From the NCBI RefSeq assembly GCF_032854445.1, contig NC_088304.1:17213850-17277849 (forward strand): a stretch of DNA of 64,000 nt, in the 5' to 3' direction. The stretch is from Liolophura sinensis (lineage: Eukaryota > Mollusca > Polyplacophora > Chitonida > Chitonidae). The translations under genes and the position numbers were made by a program. This document shows, one piece after another, positions 18,603 to 30,632 of this stretch. The notes under the pieces were generated by a model. The model saw only the letters and a list, made by a program, of their open reading frames with translations. It did no database searches and was not told the origin of the DNA. How positions within the stretch are numbered: the first letter of the stretch is position 1; every line of letters begins with the position of its first letter.

Positions 18603-21135
18603 GCATTTATTATTATTATTATTATTACTACTATTTATTTCAAATACCAGAAATGCAGCAGAGTACAACAAAACACATTGCATCAGATGCATACATAAAT
18701 TAAAAGGAACTGGTAAAGAAAGTGTCTATGTCATGATGACATGCCGCTCCCTGGCGGGAACAGAAAACCCAGAGGGCTTGTTTTATCTCGTTTATGAGTT
18801 GACGTGAGACGGTACAGTTTATCAAATTATGAGGTGAGGGTAATATTTAGGTATTTGATAAATATCGGACTAGGGAAAACTGTAAACAGAACAATCGGAA
18901 TTCATGACACAACATCTTAGTAAGACGAGCTAGAAGCAAAAATTGCATGCGTATTGATATGTTTATATAATGAAAGATATGCATCGTTTAACTGAGGATA
19001 TAGGTAGTAGTAATTAAGATACTGAAGCTAAGAGTGGCAATATTTACAAGGTGAATCTACATTAACGTATATACATTTGAATGGAAGCGACTGAAGGACA
19101 CTTAGACTGGCTGACGGCAAGCAATGAGATAGGACTTTAACCCGGATTTAAAAGGAGAAACAGAATCACAGTATTTTAAGTCAAAGGACAACTTATTCCA
19201 TTCTGTGGGACCTTTTATCTTACAAGTGTAGAAACTCAGATTGGTTTCATGGAAAGGCCTCTGTAAGTTGACTGAGGAAGATGGTGTGGGGTAAAAATGA
19301 ACCGATGATTGTTTGATAAATAAGAACTGAAGCTGAAGGGGGCAAGATCAGGAATGTGTAAGCATTTTAAAATTAACTGGGTTATTTGGAATACGTTCAT
19401 AGATTCAATCAACAATAGTTTGTTTTGCTTAAACAATGGGCCAGTATGATCACGTTTTTGGCAAAAAATTTATCAGTCGAACAAGAGGTCTTTGAAGGCG
19501 TACCAGGGGAAGGAGGTGGGTTGTGTAAGTATTACCCCACACTACGTTGCAATATGTAAGTAAGAGATAAATAAGGGCATAATAAAGAATATATCATGTT
19601 TTCTTCTTCAGAAAATGTCCTATATGAGAGGGAGCACCTAGATTACTTGAAATTTTCTTGCAAATTTCGCTGATATGTGTCGTCCATGTCAATTTATGGT
19701 TAATAGTTACTCCAAGAAAATTGAAAGATGTTACAGATTCGATTTCTTGCTGCTTTACATTAATACGAGGTTGGAAATGTGTGTTATTTTTTTCTGTTTG
19801 GTGTTGTAATCATATGTTTGGTTTTCTTAATATTCAAAGATAATTTGTTACTACACAACCATTGATAAAGCACATCGAATTCTTCGTTTATTTTTTTATT
19901 AAACAGTACAGGATCGGAGTCAGATAAAAAGGCACTCGTGCCATCGGCAAACAGCGTAATTTCAAGGTTAGATGCATAGGCGATATCGTTAATATAAATT
20001 AAAAATAGCAGAGGACCAAGAGTGGAACCTTGTGGAACTCCAGTGTTTTGGAGTTTAAATGAAAACTGGATGTTGTCATAACAGTTTCTCCGGATAAAGA
20101 GGAAGGCCGGTAACACCATAATATTTTAAGAGGATAATATGATCGACTGGGTCGAATTTTTTGGGCTAGGTTAAGAAAAAGAGATATGCTAAATTTATTT
20201 GATTCTTTGGCTTTTACGAGTTTATCATAGACATAGAAATCAGAGAATACATCGTAGAATGGTTGCCCCTGAAGCCATACTGATTTTCGAAAAGTACTTT
20301 ATTCGTTTCTAAATATATTTTTAGTTTATCAGATACTAATGATTCAAATATCTAACTGAAAAAGGCAATACTGAAATAGGTCTGTAATTAATAAAGTCAT
20401 CAATGCGTTCTGATTTAAAAATTGGGCAGATTTTGGCGACTTTTGACTTATCTGGAAAAATTCCTGTTTGAAACGACAAGTTAACTATATGGGTCAATGG
20501 ATGAGACGAGGAATCAGCTGCCATTTTCATAACAGAAGGATAAAAGCCATCTATTCAGGGGAATTTCTTTTCAAGCTTCTGACTGATTCACGAACTTCTC
20601 CATATGTACAAAGGCCTAGTGAAAATCTTGGGGGATTAATCGGTGGAAGGTAGCTTCTACAGCAATTTGAGGCAAACGGTATTTCGGATGCTATGTTTAC
20701 TGGGGATGTCATTAAAATATGTGTTAAAACCATCTGCAATTTTTTTCCGGATCAGTTACTCTAACACCATCAATGGTGAACGACTTCGGTAGTTTCTTAT
20801 TACTTTTTGTTTTAATTAAATTATTTATTAATTTCCACGTTCCTTTTATACTGTTATTTACAGAATTAAATTTCTGGTCGAAATAATTTTTTTTCGCTGA
20901 GCGTAATATGTGGTTCAGTTTATTTCTATATTTCCGGTATAAATCTCTTATTTCTTTGCTGCTACTCTTTAGGTGCTGTTTATACAGTATATTTTTTTTC
21001 TTTAGTTGAGTTACGTATGGCTGGAGTAACCCATGGTTTTGATCTACTAGAATTTCTGTTAATATTTATGAGGGGAAGACTTAACTGGTAAAGGTCATCT
21101 ATTTGGTTGATCGTAATATCACAGGCTTCGTTTGC
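18603..21135 (-). mobile_element. LINE (non-LTR retrotransposon), 5'-truncated
   Basis: Minus-strand coding remnants run in order from 21135 to about 19080, followed by a 3' UTR and an (AAT)n tail at 18606-18628. The tail and the abrupt loss of homology at the upstream end are typical of target-primed insertion. Only the region between the endonuclease domain and the end of the RT ORF is present. The clade (Jockey/CR1/RTE-like) cannot be fixed by eye. Confidence 0.82.
19080..21135 (-). pseudogene. LINE ORF2 remnant: linker and reverse transcriptase
   Basis: Translated segments in order: NEACDITINQIDDLYQLSLP and SKPWVT (upstream linker, about 21130-21025), a decayed basic helix region, and an NPPRFSL...VRESVRSLKRNSP segment near 20600. 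Next comes GIFPDKSKVAKICPIFKS...INYRPISVLP (RT motifs, about 20470-20360). GVPQGSTLGPLLFLIYINDI and LFADGTSAF follow near 20030-19930, where the family normally has a catalytic FADD; the second aspartate is glycine here. WLCSNKLSLNIKKTKHMI and a C-terminal NNHRF...STYRGLSMKP segment lie further downstream. Several frameshifts and stops make it non-functional. Confidence 0.82.
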
Positions 21136-21479
21136 CTATGAAAAGGATGTTGGTATGATATCTCAGAACTGTGAGAGTCTTCATTTATGTGCTCCATTCC
21201 CTGTGAGCTGAAAAACGGAAGGGATTCTAAAAATGCTCTGCCCTCATAGCTATCTACGCTATCCACCATTAAGACGAGAGGTAATGACTGAGTGGTAAAC
21301 CAGACCACAGTGCCCTTCACTTCCATTACATTTTGTGTGATCAAAAACATCCAAAAATTCACATAAATAGAAAAGATAAAAACAAAGTACACAAACAACG
21401 GGCACATGATAAAATGAACAGTGTACCAGGCCACACACAGGGCTCGGTTTGAATAGGTTCAGGTTAAATAGTGATCTGC
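21136..21479. other. Non-coding, nothing recognised
   Basis: Open frames on the minus strand (to 21434 and 21510) show no recognisable domain. Confidence 0.35.
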
Positions 21480-22060
21480 AGCCTTCCAGACATATCCAAA
21501 ACAACAACATACTAAATGGAGTTTAACATTAGAACATCAGAAAATCATTGCAAAGTTTAGCAGAAGTTAAGCATAGGGTATGCATTCGCTTGATCACACA
21601 TCATGTGAAATTCAAAATTAAAGACATCTTCATCATTTAAGCACTTTTCAGGTTCTATTGTTTTCAAGTTTGGACATAGCAAACTCTAACAGGATTAAGA
21701 AAGGGAATGTATGTGTTTGAACAGGTGTCACGATAAAGTTAGAAATGATGTCATCTACAGCATTTATACACTTATCAAATTCCATTGTCCATATTTAGGT
21801 CTAGACATATCAAACCCATTAGTGTACAACATGGAGTTCAACTTTAGAACATCAGAATATCATTGTCAGGTTTAGCAGAAATTAAGCTGGGAATATGCAG
21901 GCACTTGAACAGACAACATGACCAAAGTTAGAAATTAATGACATCTTCTGCATTTATACACTTATAAAGTTCCACTGTTCAAAATTAAGTCTAAACATAT
22001 CCAACACAACAGTACACTATACGCTAAGTTTAGCAGGAGTTGAGCATGGGAAATAAGTAT
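21480..22060 (+). repeat. Degenerate direct repeats
   Basis: Segments with AGACATATC(C/A)AA...GGAGTT(T/C)AAC..TTAGAACATCAGAA and AGTTTAGCAG(A/G)A(A/G)TTAAGC recur near 21487 and 21802, and in a shortened form near 21990. The spacing is about 315 and then 190 bp. Confidence 0.6.
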
Positions 22061-22158
22061 GTATCATGACAAAGAGATATTAAGCACGACAGTACAATTT
22101 GTAATTGTGTTTTGATGTTAAAAAAATAAATACAAATAATATGCCGTACACCAGAAGA

Positions 22159-22161
<3 letters not shown>

Positions 22162-22190
<29 letters not shown>
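22162..22190 (+). repeat. Poly(A) run of 29
   Basis: An uninterrupted adenine tract. No retroposed gene or SINE body was recognised upstream of it. Confidence 0.8.
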
Positions 22191-23080
22191 CAATTTGTTT
22201 AGACAAGGTAGGGGACACAATCTGGAACAACATTAAGCAAGTTATCTCCCATTGTACATTGCACTACCATATTTGAGAACGGTGTAAATCTAGTTGATGA
22301 TAATCTTTTCCATTGGTTTTTATTTCAATAAATATATTTCAATATATGAGGTATTATCAGTTTATTCTCCTTGTGTAATAACATGGTAATACCTTGAGTT
22401 ACAGAAGAAAAATACAAAAACAAACAAAAAAAAAAACAGACATGTAGGTGAATACAGCACAAAAGTGCAAAACTTGGGTTGGTTATTTATATTGTTTGGA
22501 TAGCATATGATATTGATCCTGTACATATGTTAGGCTGATAGAGTTTGTGAGATATCAAAAACACACAAAATCACTTTTATGAGAAGAAATGCATCAAACA
22601 CACACCTGCTACTCCTGGAAAACTTTCCAGGGGCCCACATGATTACCTGGTCTTGTCTCCAACAGCACCTTTGTATCTACTACTCTAATTCTGGTTTGTT
22701 TGCACTCAGAAGATCTCAAACCATACGCCAAGTTGGGGAACCTCCCTCTCTCACGTTTAAGTTTTGGTGGCAAGTCAGTTCTGGTGCAAATTTTTTCCTC
22801 GAAGTACAGTCGTGGCCCTTAGATTGTTGTCTTTATATTTTACATGGACTGATTTCATAATTATGGGTGGGCGAGCATCGGGTGTGTGATTTAGAGCATG
22901 GGTAGACCGTGGGAGTCAATGGACATTCACAACAGGTAAATCTCACAGGCCCATTCATCACCGAGCTTCATCTCCTCAGACAGGAACGTTCGTATAACAG
23001 AGTCAGTATCTTCATTCTCACCAGAATGGGGATACCGTAGAACAAGATATTAATATTTATTGACAAAAACTGCAGTTTGT
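22191..23080. other. Non-coding, nothing recognised
   Basis: No gene or repeat was recognised. The open frame at 22579-22860 shows no domain. Confidence 0.35.
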
Positions 23081-23148
23081 TGTGGGTTTCCGCCGGGCCA
23101 TACACGGTTTCCTCTCACCCTGATGTTGACCACTTTCATATGAGTGAA
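23081..23148 (+). mobile_element. SINE (MetaSINE-like) 3' fragment
   Basis: Diverged plus-strand 3' segment (TGTGGGTTTCCGCCGGGCC...GAGTGAAAT), immediately followed by an oppositely oriented copy. Confidence 0.65.
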
Positions 23149-23156
23149 ATGTATTT

Positions 23157-23344
23157 GTTTATTTATTTATTTATTTGATTGGTGTTTTACGCCGTACTCA
23201 AGAATACTTCACTTATATGATGGCGGCCAGCATTATGGTGGGTGAAAACCCGGCAGAGCCCGGGGGAAACCCACGACCATCCGCAGGTTGCTAGAAGACC
23301 TTCCCACGTACCGCCGGAGAGGAAACCATCATGAGCTAGACTTG
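23157..23344 (-). mobile_element. SINE (MetaSINE-like), minus strand, head missing
   Basis: Starts on the plus strand with repeated TTTATTTATTTATTTGATTGGTG and the conserved CCGTACTCAAGAAT, and ends within the body at about 23344. Confidence 0.8.
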
Positions 23345-23903
23345 GAGTGAAATATACTTGAGTATGGTAAATAAACACAAAAATTTTCAACCAATATGCA
23401 ACTTTCCTGTTTACCAGTAAGTTGACCCGAGACTATCAATAACTGCACAGCGCGTCTCATGAATGATGATACTGATTGTGTTGTCTGGTACTCTGCACAG
23501 ATACATCAGTTCTCTGGAGGCATAGCCTAAAAATAAAAATGGTATCCAGTTCAGATATGGATAGATGAACATAAACTGTCATATCCCCCCTGAACCTCCA
23601 AGCTTGATACAAATTAGGAACAGGCAAAGATAAATTAGCCGACAGTCAATTATAGAAATAAAATTAATGAGACGGTGAAGAAAGAACAGATCAAGAATAT
23701 AACGAGAAGGATACATGACAATATGTTACCTGGATGTCACTTTTCCTTTCCCAAAAAACTGGCTTTATCGGGGTATTTTATAACACATACTTTTTTTTGC
23801 CAAACTTTACTTTACTTTCTGCCAAATACCACAGTGTTATAGTAGGCCCTATGTCTCTCTCCGGGAGAATGCATTCGTGTATATGGCTGTCTTCTTTCTG
23901 TAT

Positions 23904-24263
23904 CTTGTTTTCCGACCGGCCCCGATAGCACAGTTGGTAGAGCTTCCGCTTCGGGAGCGGTAGATCCAGGGCCAGTGTTGGGTCGAGTAACACCTAAAAC
24001 CTTAAAAGAGAAAGTTGTAACGTTCAACATGACGGAGATACTGCAACGACTGGTTGACCCGTATCAGTATAATGGCTCTGGCGGTGCAGCTTACTTGCCT
24101 TCGGTAAGGCGTCTCAGTGAAGCAGCACTAGATAGAAAAGAGCGGTGGAAATCCGTCCTGCAACAAAGAGGCACATTACATGCACTCTTCCTTCGTCGTC
24201 ATATGACTGAAAAATTGTTAAGTACGACGTTAAACCCCAAGCACTCGCTCACTCTTGTTTTTC
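23904..24263 (+). mobile_element. SINE family 2, full length with target duplication
   Basis: It spans 23914-24253. The flanks are CTTGTTTTCC at 23904-23913 and CTTGTTTTTC at 24254-24263. The head contains GATAGCACAGTTGGTAGAGC and GGTAGATCCAGGG, resembling tRNA A and B boxes. The 3' end has TTAAGTACGACGTTAAACCCC and a CACTCGCTCACTC tail. Confidence 0.85.
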
Positions 24264-25047
24264 ACTAGTTCCTGCAAAATATCAAATGTGGAGTGGTCGA
24301 TTCGGAGAAAATTATGAAGTGGGGTCTTGCGAAGATAATTCCTGCAAAGATAATTCCTGGGCATGAATATGCCCAGAGTTTACTTCGTTGTTAAATTCAA
24401 TCGCGTACTCAGCACCGCCGTCTTTTCGTATCAGCTACAGATTCCATAGTGAAAGTGAAAGACGCAGCCGCAGGCGCCAAATAGGCGAGATCACCCTTCA
24501 CCGTCACTGTCGACGTTGACAGCTGTCAGATCACCCATTTTGATTTATCATTTGTCACGTGATAAACTGGACCTTCTGATGATTTTCAAACCAAGCAGAT
24601 TTCGTCCCAGCATTCGACTAAAACCATAAGATAATCGGAAGCAAAAATCGGACAAATGGTTGTGCTTTAGGTTCCGGTTCTTATTCTCTTTTGAAAACGG
24701 ATCGCACAGATTTCTATGATCATTTTATACTCTTCAATGAAGTTTTAATAGTATCCGCCATGCTGATCATTTGCTGACAAAATGAATTTCACATGACACT
24801 TTTCATTCTTTCCCTTGGACAAAGAAATAGAACATGCTCTATTTAATCAAACTCGGTCGAAAGCGAATCGAACGATCGGACAGAAGAGTGTTTGATTCGA
24901 CGCTTTCCGCTCACACAGCACGTTGCAGTCACACAGTCGCATACGATTAGCTTGAAGTAAAATCGGACACAGAATCGCAGTGTTTAAAAGCTGGCCTAAA
25001 CCGAAAGCTTGCGCTGAAGCGAGATTATCGAGTGTAGTAGTCTGGAC
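24264..25047. other. Non-coding, nothing recognised
   Basis: Somewhat GC-richer than its surroundings around 24400-24540, but no coding pattern or repeat is supported. Confidence 0.35.
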
Positions 25048-25290
25048 GCAATCAAGAGAAACTTGCACTCCACCACGAAATGGTGGGCCTTAATCACATG
25101 ACTACATTGAAACAGGCTGCCAATGCGCGATTACCATCCCCTGCCACTAGATGTCGTAACTATATCATTAACCCTCACCCAGTAGCGTCATCTGGCGGCA
25201 GTGGGAGAGAGCCGCGCATTGGCAGACTGTTTCGATGTAGTCACGTGATTAAGGATTTTCGTGGTAGAGTGCAAGTTTCTCTTGATTGCG
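25048..25290. repeat. Long imperfect palindrome (foldback)
   Basis: The left arm (25048-25160) is the near reverse complement of the right arm (25182-25290), around a ~21-base AT-rich spacer. The outer ~30 bp pair almost perfectly (GCAATCAAGAGAAACTTGCA with its complement). The inner part is interrupted by mismatches and short indels. It could be a MITE or foldback element, or encode a long hairpin RNA. Confidence 0.8.
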
Positions 25291-26560
25291 GTCTGGACGG
25301 TCGTCAGACTCGCCACAACAGCGTCCCCTCGAACTCACCGTTTTGATTATTTTCAGTCAGGCCCGTTAGACCACGGAATTGAATTTCCGATTTTTTTTGA
25401 GAAAGTACGTTATGGATATACTACTGTGAGCAGATTTAATCTGTCTTGATTTAATACTCTATATAAATTCTAGGTTTGTGGCTTTGTTAAGGCAGAAACA
25501 GGGAAGGAAGATGTAAGGTTTCGGAAACAAAAAACGGCCTGGACGATGCAACAACAACATATTCAGTATTAATGTGTTTTTTTTTTTCTTGGATACGTGT
25601 TCTCTTCGGAGGAAATGATACATGTACACATATTTGACATCAGTCGTCTGTGACTTGTCGCACCACAGAGGTAAGTACGGGTTTTGTTTTAACACATTTA
25701 TGTTTGTTTGCTATCCCTGGAATGGGTGACTTCCCCTTTCTCATATTTGGACGGCGTTTGTATAGTCATGGAATGGTGGATGTGTCCCATTCACCCTTAT
25801 CCGAATATTCTAAAACTTGCAGTAGATATTATGATAGGCCTAACGGCGAGTCCGAAGTTGCTGCATTTGAAAAAAATCAAGAGTTTCAAAACGACATTGC
25901 TGACACTAAATTACCCACCGTATCCCCTTATTTTAGCTACATTCGAGCACATATAGTCCCTCTATCTTTGTCTACAGTCTAATTTCTCCTTTAGTCCATT
26001 GTCATTGATGTTTTTGGCGAACAAAGTCTCCCTCACCTCTTTTCCCTTCATGCTTTCACTCTTACCGGGATGGCCACCAGTGTGTACACACAAACTTCTT
26101 GCGTCACACATCAGTAAACATCGCCTGGAGAACATCCGGACAAACACGAGCACTCCAAGAAAGATAAAGCGAGGAAGATTCATGTTTTTTAAAGCTTTTA
26201 TTCACTGTAAAAACATTATACATAGCTTATTTTGTTTCTCATTTGTATATATCCATTTTTTTTGTAACACAAAGATTAACAGGTGCATTTAGAAATGTTA
26301 GACAAATACATAAGTTTAACATTTCTGAAAATATCTGATAGTACATATAAATATAGAAACTAGATTTATGGCTGGGAAATTTAGATACATGTACAAGGAA
26401 TATTGACAGGAGGATAAAAAAAAATGTGTACATATATAATTATAAATACCTATAATCTTACCTACCTCACAAGCTGCAGCTATAGTAAATTATTATCCCA
26501 CATGCACACATATACATGTCCATGTACCGGTATATATTATCCTACATAAGCACAGCAGTG
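25291..26560. other. Non-coding, nothing recognised
   Basis: No gene or repeat family recognised. Confidence 0.35.
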
Positions 26561-27060
26561 GCGTGAAAAGGAAATTAAAAGTGGGAGGGGGGGGGGAGGG
26601 GGGAGGCTCAACTGTCATGGCACATTAGGCGAAGGTCCAGGGGCCCATCTAGGCCCCGGAAGCTCTGCGACTGTAGATTGCTGACCCTGAGATAGCCGTC
26701 TTGGGCCATTGAGAGATGGGGTATAGAAGAAGGGTATAGAGCCATAAAAGTGATAGGCTGAAAATGGAAGAATTTAAAAGCTTACTTCGGTATATTAGGT
26801 GAGAGTCCAAGTGCTGCTTAGGCCCCGTAAGCTCTGTGACCTTAAAATGGCATAGATGTATTCTTGAGCAGACATTCAAAGTTGAGGCACCTTGACACAG
26901 GGTTTAAACAGTGCAGAGCCTTAAATATGACATATGTAAAAAATGTTAAAAGATTAAAAGCAGTGGCCAGGGCCAGGTGGGTTGATTGGCAGTTTAAAGG
27001 TCTGTTTGAGTAGGTTAAGTGAGGATCCAGAGGCTACATAGACTGTAATGTGACAGCCAT
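26561..27060 (+). repeat. Weak direct repeats
   Basis: A segment resembling (A/G)GTCCA..GG..C(C/T)AT..TAGGCCCCG.AAGCTCTG.GAC recurs near 26633 and 26810, and more weakly near 27018. A G-rich run lies at 26582-26601. Confidence 0.45.
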
Positions 27061-28263
27061 GGATGAACGTCTTGTGCAAAATTCTTTCACTGTCTAGAAG
27101 GCTTCCTGAAAGAGCCTTCTCATTAACAGAAATGGAGAATTTCTTACTTAATGTTATTTGCAAAAACCAAAGAATCTAGCTCTGAATTGTGTAGTAGCCA
27201 AACTTGTGTGTTTAACCATTCGCAGTTATAGATAAAGAAAGATGAATCTTGTAGGCATTTAATCTCTTTGATCAGTGGTGTAACTTAATGCTTGCCTGCT
27301 TGCCAAATGCAAGTGAAATCGGCGTCGGGCAAGTATATCATGTTTTTTGGTTACCCGCCAGGGCAAGTGACTTGCATGAGCAGAAAAATAATCTGTGATC
27401 TGCATTGTACATATTGACATTCCTTCGCCTGCTTGAATCTCTCGACTGCACTGATAAAATATTTGTGTAAAATCGCAAACTCCACTTGGGCCCTGCTCAG
27501 CTTTCAGGCGAGTGGATGAAATCAGAACGAGGCTGTGCCTAGTGTCAGGCGTGTACTCTCCCACATAAGGGTGTTTTTGTGCTGTAAAATCAGTAGTGTG
27601 TTTGAGCCTAGCATTCTCTGTGCATCACAGAGAAGGGTTAGTGGAGGCTGGTTGCCACATTGTTTACCTCACGTTCGTGGCAACAAAGCAGATTGAATGG
27701 AACATCTTTTTTACTAACTACGGGTTGAAAAACAAATCCCAGTAGCCCCTCTACAACTTTGTCAGATAGAAATAAACTATACAATAGTGCTAAATATTCA
27801 CGACAATTTGTTGAGGTTTGGAAAGACGAATATTCATGGGCTTGAATTCTTGCACCAAGCTAAAAGATAAGCCCTGTAAGCACTCATAATCTTTTGAGTG
27901 GATTCTGGGTTATAATAATATCAAATAATTACTGTTTCCAAACTTCTTTCAACAAATGTGTTAGGTACATGTTTTAGAAAATGTACGTTTATTGGAAACC
28001 TTGCGCCAAACCAAAAGATCTGTTCTCATACATTAGTATTTGAGTGGACTGCAGTGTAGGATTAATTGAATAGATGACAAAGTTACAAGAATGAGTAGCA
28101 CAACACAAATCTGGTGTCACTATTGTCTTTAATCACTTCACTGCAGTAGCATAGACTGTTTTCACAGTACTTCATTCTGATGTCACGTGTTTTGTACATG
28201 CAACGTGTGTCCAGGACATGTATACATATACATTTACATCAATACTTCAGTGGTGATAGCTCT
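27061..28263. other. Non-coding, nothing recognised
   Basis: No gene or repeat family recognised. Confidence 0.35.
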
Positions 28264-28320
28264 TTGGCAGCATGGACCCTTCCACCAAGAAGACACAGTA
28301 CACACACCTAATGACTCTAC
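28264..28320 (+). mobile_element. SINE family 3 fragment
   Basis: Resembles the middle of the element at 41575-41714: GGC(A/G)GCATGGAC, AAGACA, GTACACACACCTAATGACTC. Confidence 0.5.
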
Positions 28321-29810
28321 CTTGCCCTAGGGCTAGAAATGAAAAGTGCTAGGTAAAACCCTAAGCATATATGTACATACATACATACATACAGTACTGC
28401 TGTTGTGTTGGCTTTCAAAGGATACACGGAGCGCTTGCTTTTTGTTAATGTAAATCACATGTCAGGACTAATGTAGATTTATGTGTAAACTTTATGTTAC
28501 ATACATGTATACATGCATAACGTGTCTGTATACATAATCCACAGCCAACTGCTGTGTTTCAAATCTGATATAGTTGCCGTCTAAATAAGGGGTATTAAGT
28601 CTCCTTCTATTTAGGTAGCATTATTTGGATTACTACATCGCCAGGCCCTTTGATATGTGGTACTACTGAGGTAAAAGTCCATACAAACATGCATACATCT
28701 ATGTGCACTGCAATATTCCTGTAAATAATATGTGTTTATATGTGTATATGTATATAAACTTTCATAAGCACTACCTGTGGCATCATCCCCTTTGCAGAGC
28801 AAGTGCAGTACATTATGTAAAAAAGTGTTGAAAGGTTCTAGAATTACTGACAACGTTGAGTGTGTATACCACAAAGTAAACTTTGGCAAGCCATCTGTTG
28901 CATTCCATGAATTGTCTTCCTGATATCTATTCTGTCTTGGTAGCCATCAACAGTAAAGTTATTCTGACCTTTTTAGCTAGCCTGTATGAAGTAAGGAGAG
29001 GTATTGTGAGAGGGGGAAATGTATGGGTGTCGGTGTCCGGTTAAGCTTTTTTTCAGCTTCTGTAAAATGGGCTCTCATTCATGGATTGAAGGTTAAACTT
29101 TTCTTAGCTCTGTAGTGTAGTATGTGTAATGTATGGTGTGTAAATGTACATTCATAGATGGATTGTTAAGCTTGTTTTTAGCTCCTCTATAATGGGCACT
29201 CATTTGTAGACTGTTTCAAAGCTTTGTTAGCTGCACTATACAGTGATAGAAAGTTACGTTTTTCTATATATTTTTTCACTCTCATGTTTAAGGGTGAACT
29301 GTACTTTGTTTTCTGCAGTAAACAAATCTTCTCCTAGAAAGCATGCAAGCCTCCATTATCTCATACACAGGGTCTCTCTTTTTGTTTTTTTGTTTTTTTT
29401 GTTGAGATTTATGGATTTTGTGAAGTTTACCTATTTCTTATATTGTAATCACAGAATGTTGAAACCATTCATATAGGCAGTGACTATTGTCAGCTGAGTA
29501 TTTTGCTCAGCCAGTCATAGGATTACAGAGGCCACTGCTAGTAAATGGATTGCCAAGTGGACTTCATGAGTTGCATGCAAAGATTGCCCACAATGACATC
29601 CTTTTTGATTTATAATGTATAAAATATGAAGTGTCACCTCAGCAATTTTTATGCTATTATCTGGATGCCAGACTGTACTAACCTACTGGTACTGGCTGAG
29701 TAGTCGACTGACAGATATGGTCCTCTTTCTGAGGAAAGTATCTTTATGCATATGATAAAGTCATGTATAGTCCTTGTTGTTTTATGTGTTTGCTTGTCAC
29801 AAAACAAATG
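28321..29810. other. Non-coding, microsatellites only
   Basis: A short (ATAC)n run lies at 28374-28394. No gene recognised. Confidence 0.35.
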
Positions 29811-30632
29811 TACAGTATACATGTAGCTACTGCACAGTATACATGTACTCACTGCCTAGTATGCATGTACATGTACCTACTGCCCAGTATGCATGTACCT
29901 AATGTCCTGTATCCATGACCGGCCCCGATAGCATAGTTGGTAGAGCGTCCGCTTCGGGAGCGGTAGATCCAGGGTCACACCTATGACCTTAAAAGAGGAA
30001 GTTGTAACTTCCTTGCTTGGTGTTCGACTGGTTGACCCGTATCAGTATAATGGCTCGGGCGGGGCGGCTTACTTGCCTTCGGTAAGTCGTCTCAGTGAAG
30101 CAGCACTAAATAAAAGAGCGGTGGAAATCCGTCCTGCAACAAGGAGGCACATTACACGTGCATGCACCCTAAGGATTCCTTCGTCGTCATATGACTGAAA
30201 AATTGTTGAGTACGACGTTAAACCCCAAGCACTCACTCACTCACCCGTTCTGCTACAAAGAGCCACATTACATGCACTCTAAGGATTCCTTTGTCGTCAA
30301 ATGACTGAAAAATTGTAAAGTACGACGTTAAACCCCAAGCACTCACTCACTCACTCCTGTATCCATGTAGTGACTGCCCAGTATCCATGTAGCGACTGCC
30401 CAGTATCCATGTAGCGACCGCCCAGTATCCATGTAGCGACTGCCCAGTATCCATGTACCTAGATGTACTTCCCTGTATCCATGCACCTACTGCCCTGTAT
30501 CCATGTACCTACTGCCAAGTATCCATGTACTCGCTGCCCAGTATCCATGTACCTACTGCCTAGTATCCATGTACTTACTGCCCAGTATACAAGTACCCAA
30601 TTGCTAATATACATGTGCCTACTGCCCAGTAT
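29811..30632 (+). repeat. 22-bp minisatellite, split by a SINE
   Basis: Units of the type ATGTAC(C)TACTGCCCAGTAT(C)C repeat about 17 times at 29811-29917 and 30356-30632. Most are exactly 22 bp, and a few carry a 6-bp insertion (ATGTAC). Confidence 0.88.
29906..30367 (+). mobile_element. SINE family 2 with duplicated 3' tail, inside a minisatellite
   Basis: It spans 29918-30355. CCTGTATCCATG stands on both sides (29906-29917 and 30356-30367). This could be the target duplication, although the minisatellite itself repeats this motif. The body resembles 23914-24253. After the first tail (ACTCACTCAC near 30242) a second copy of the 3' ~100 bp follows to 30355. Confidence 0.82.

Noticed and set aside
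22162-22190. Poly(A) tract as the end of a processed pseudogene
   Set aside because: No gene-derived sequence or target duplication could be recognised beside it.
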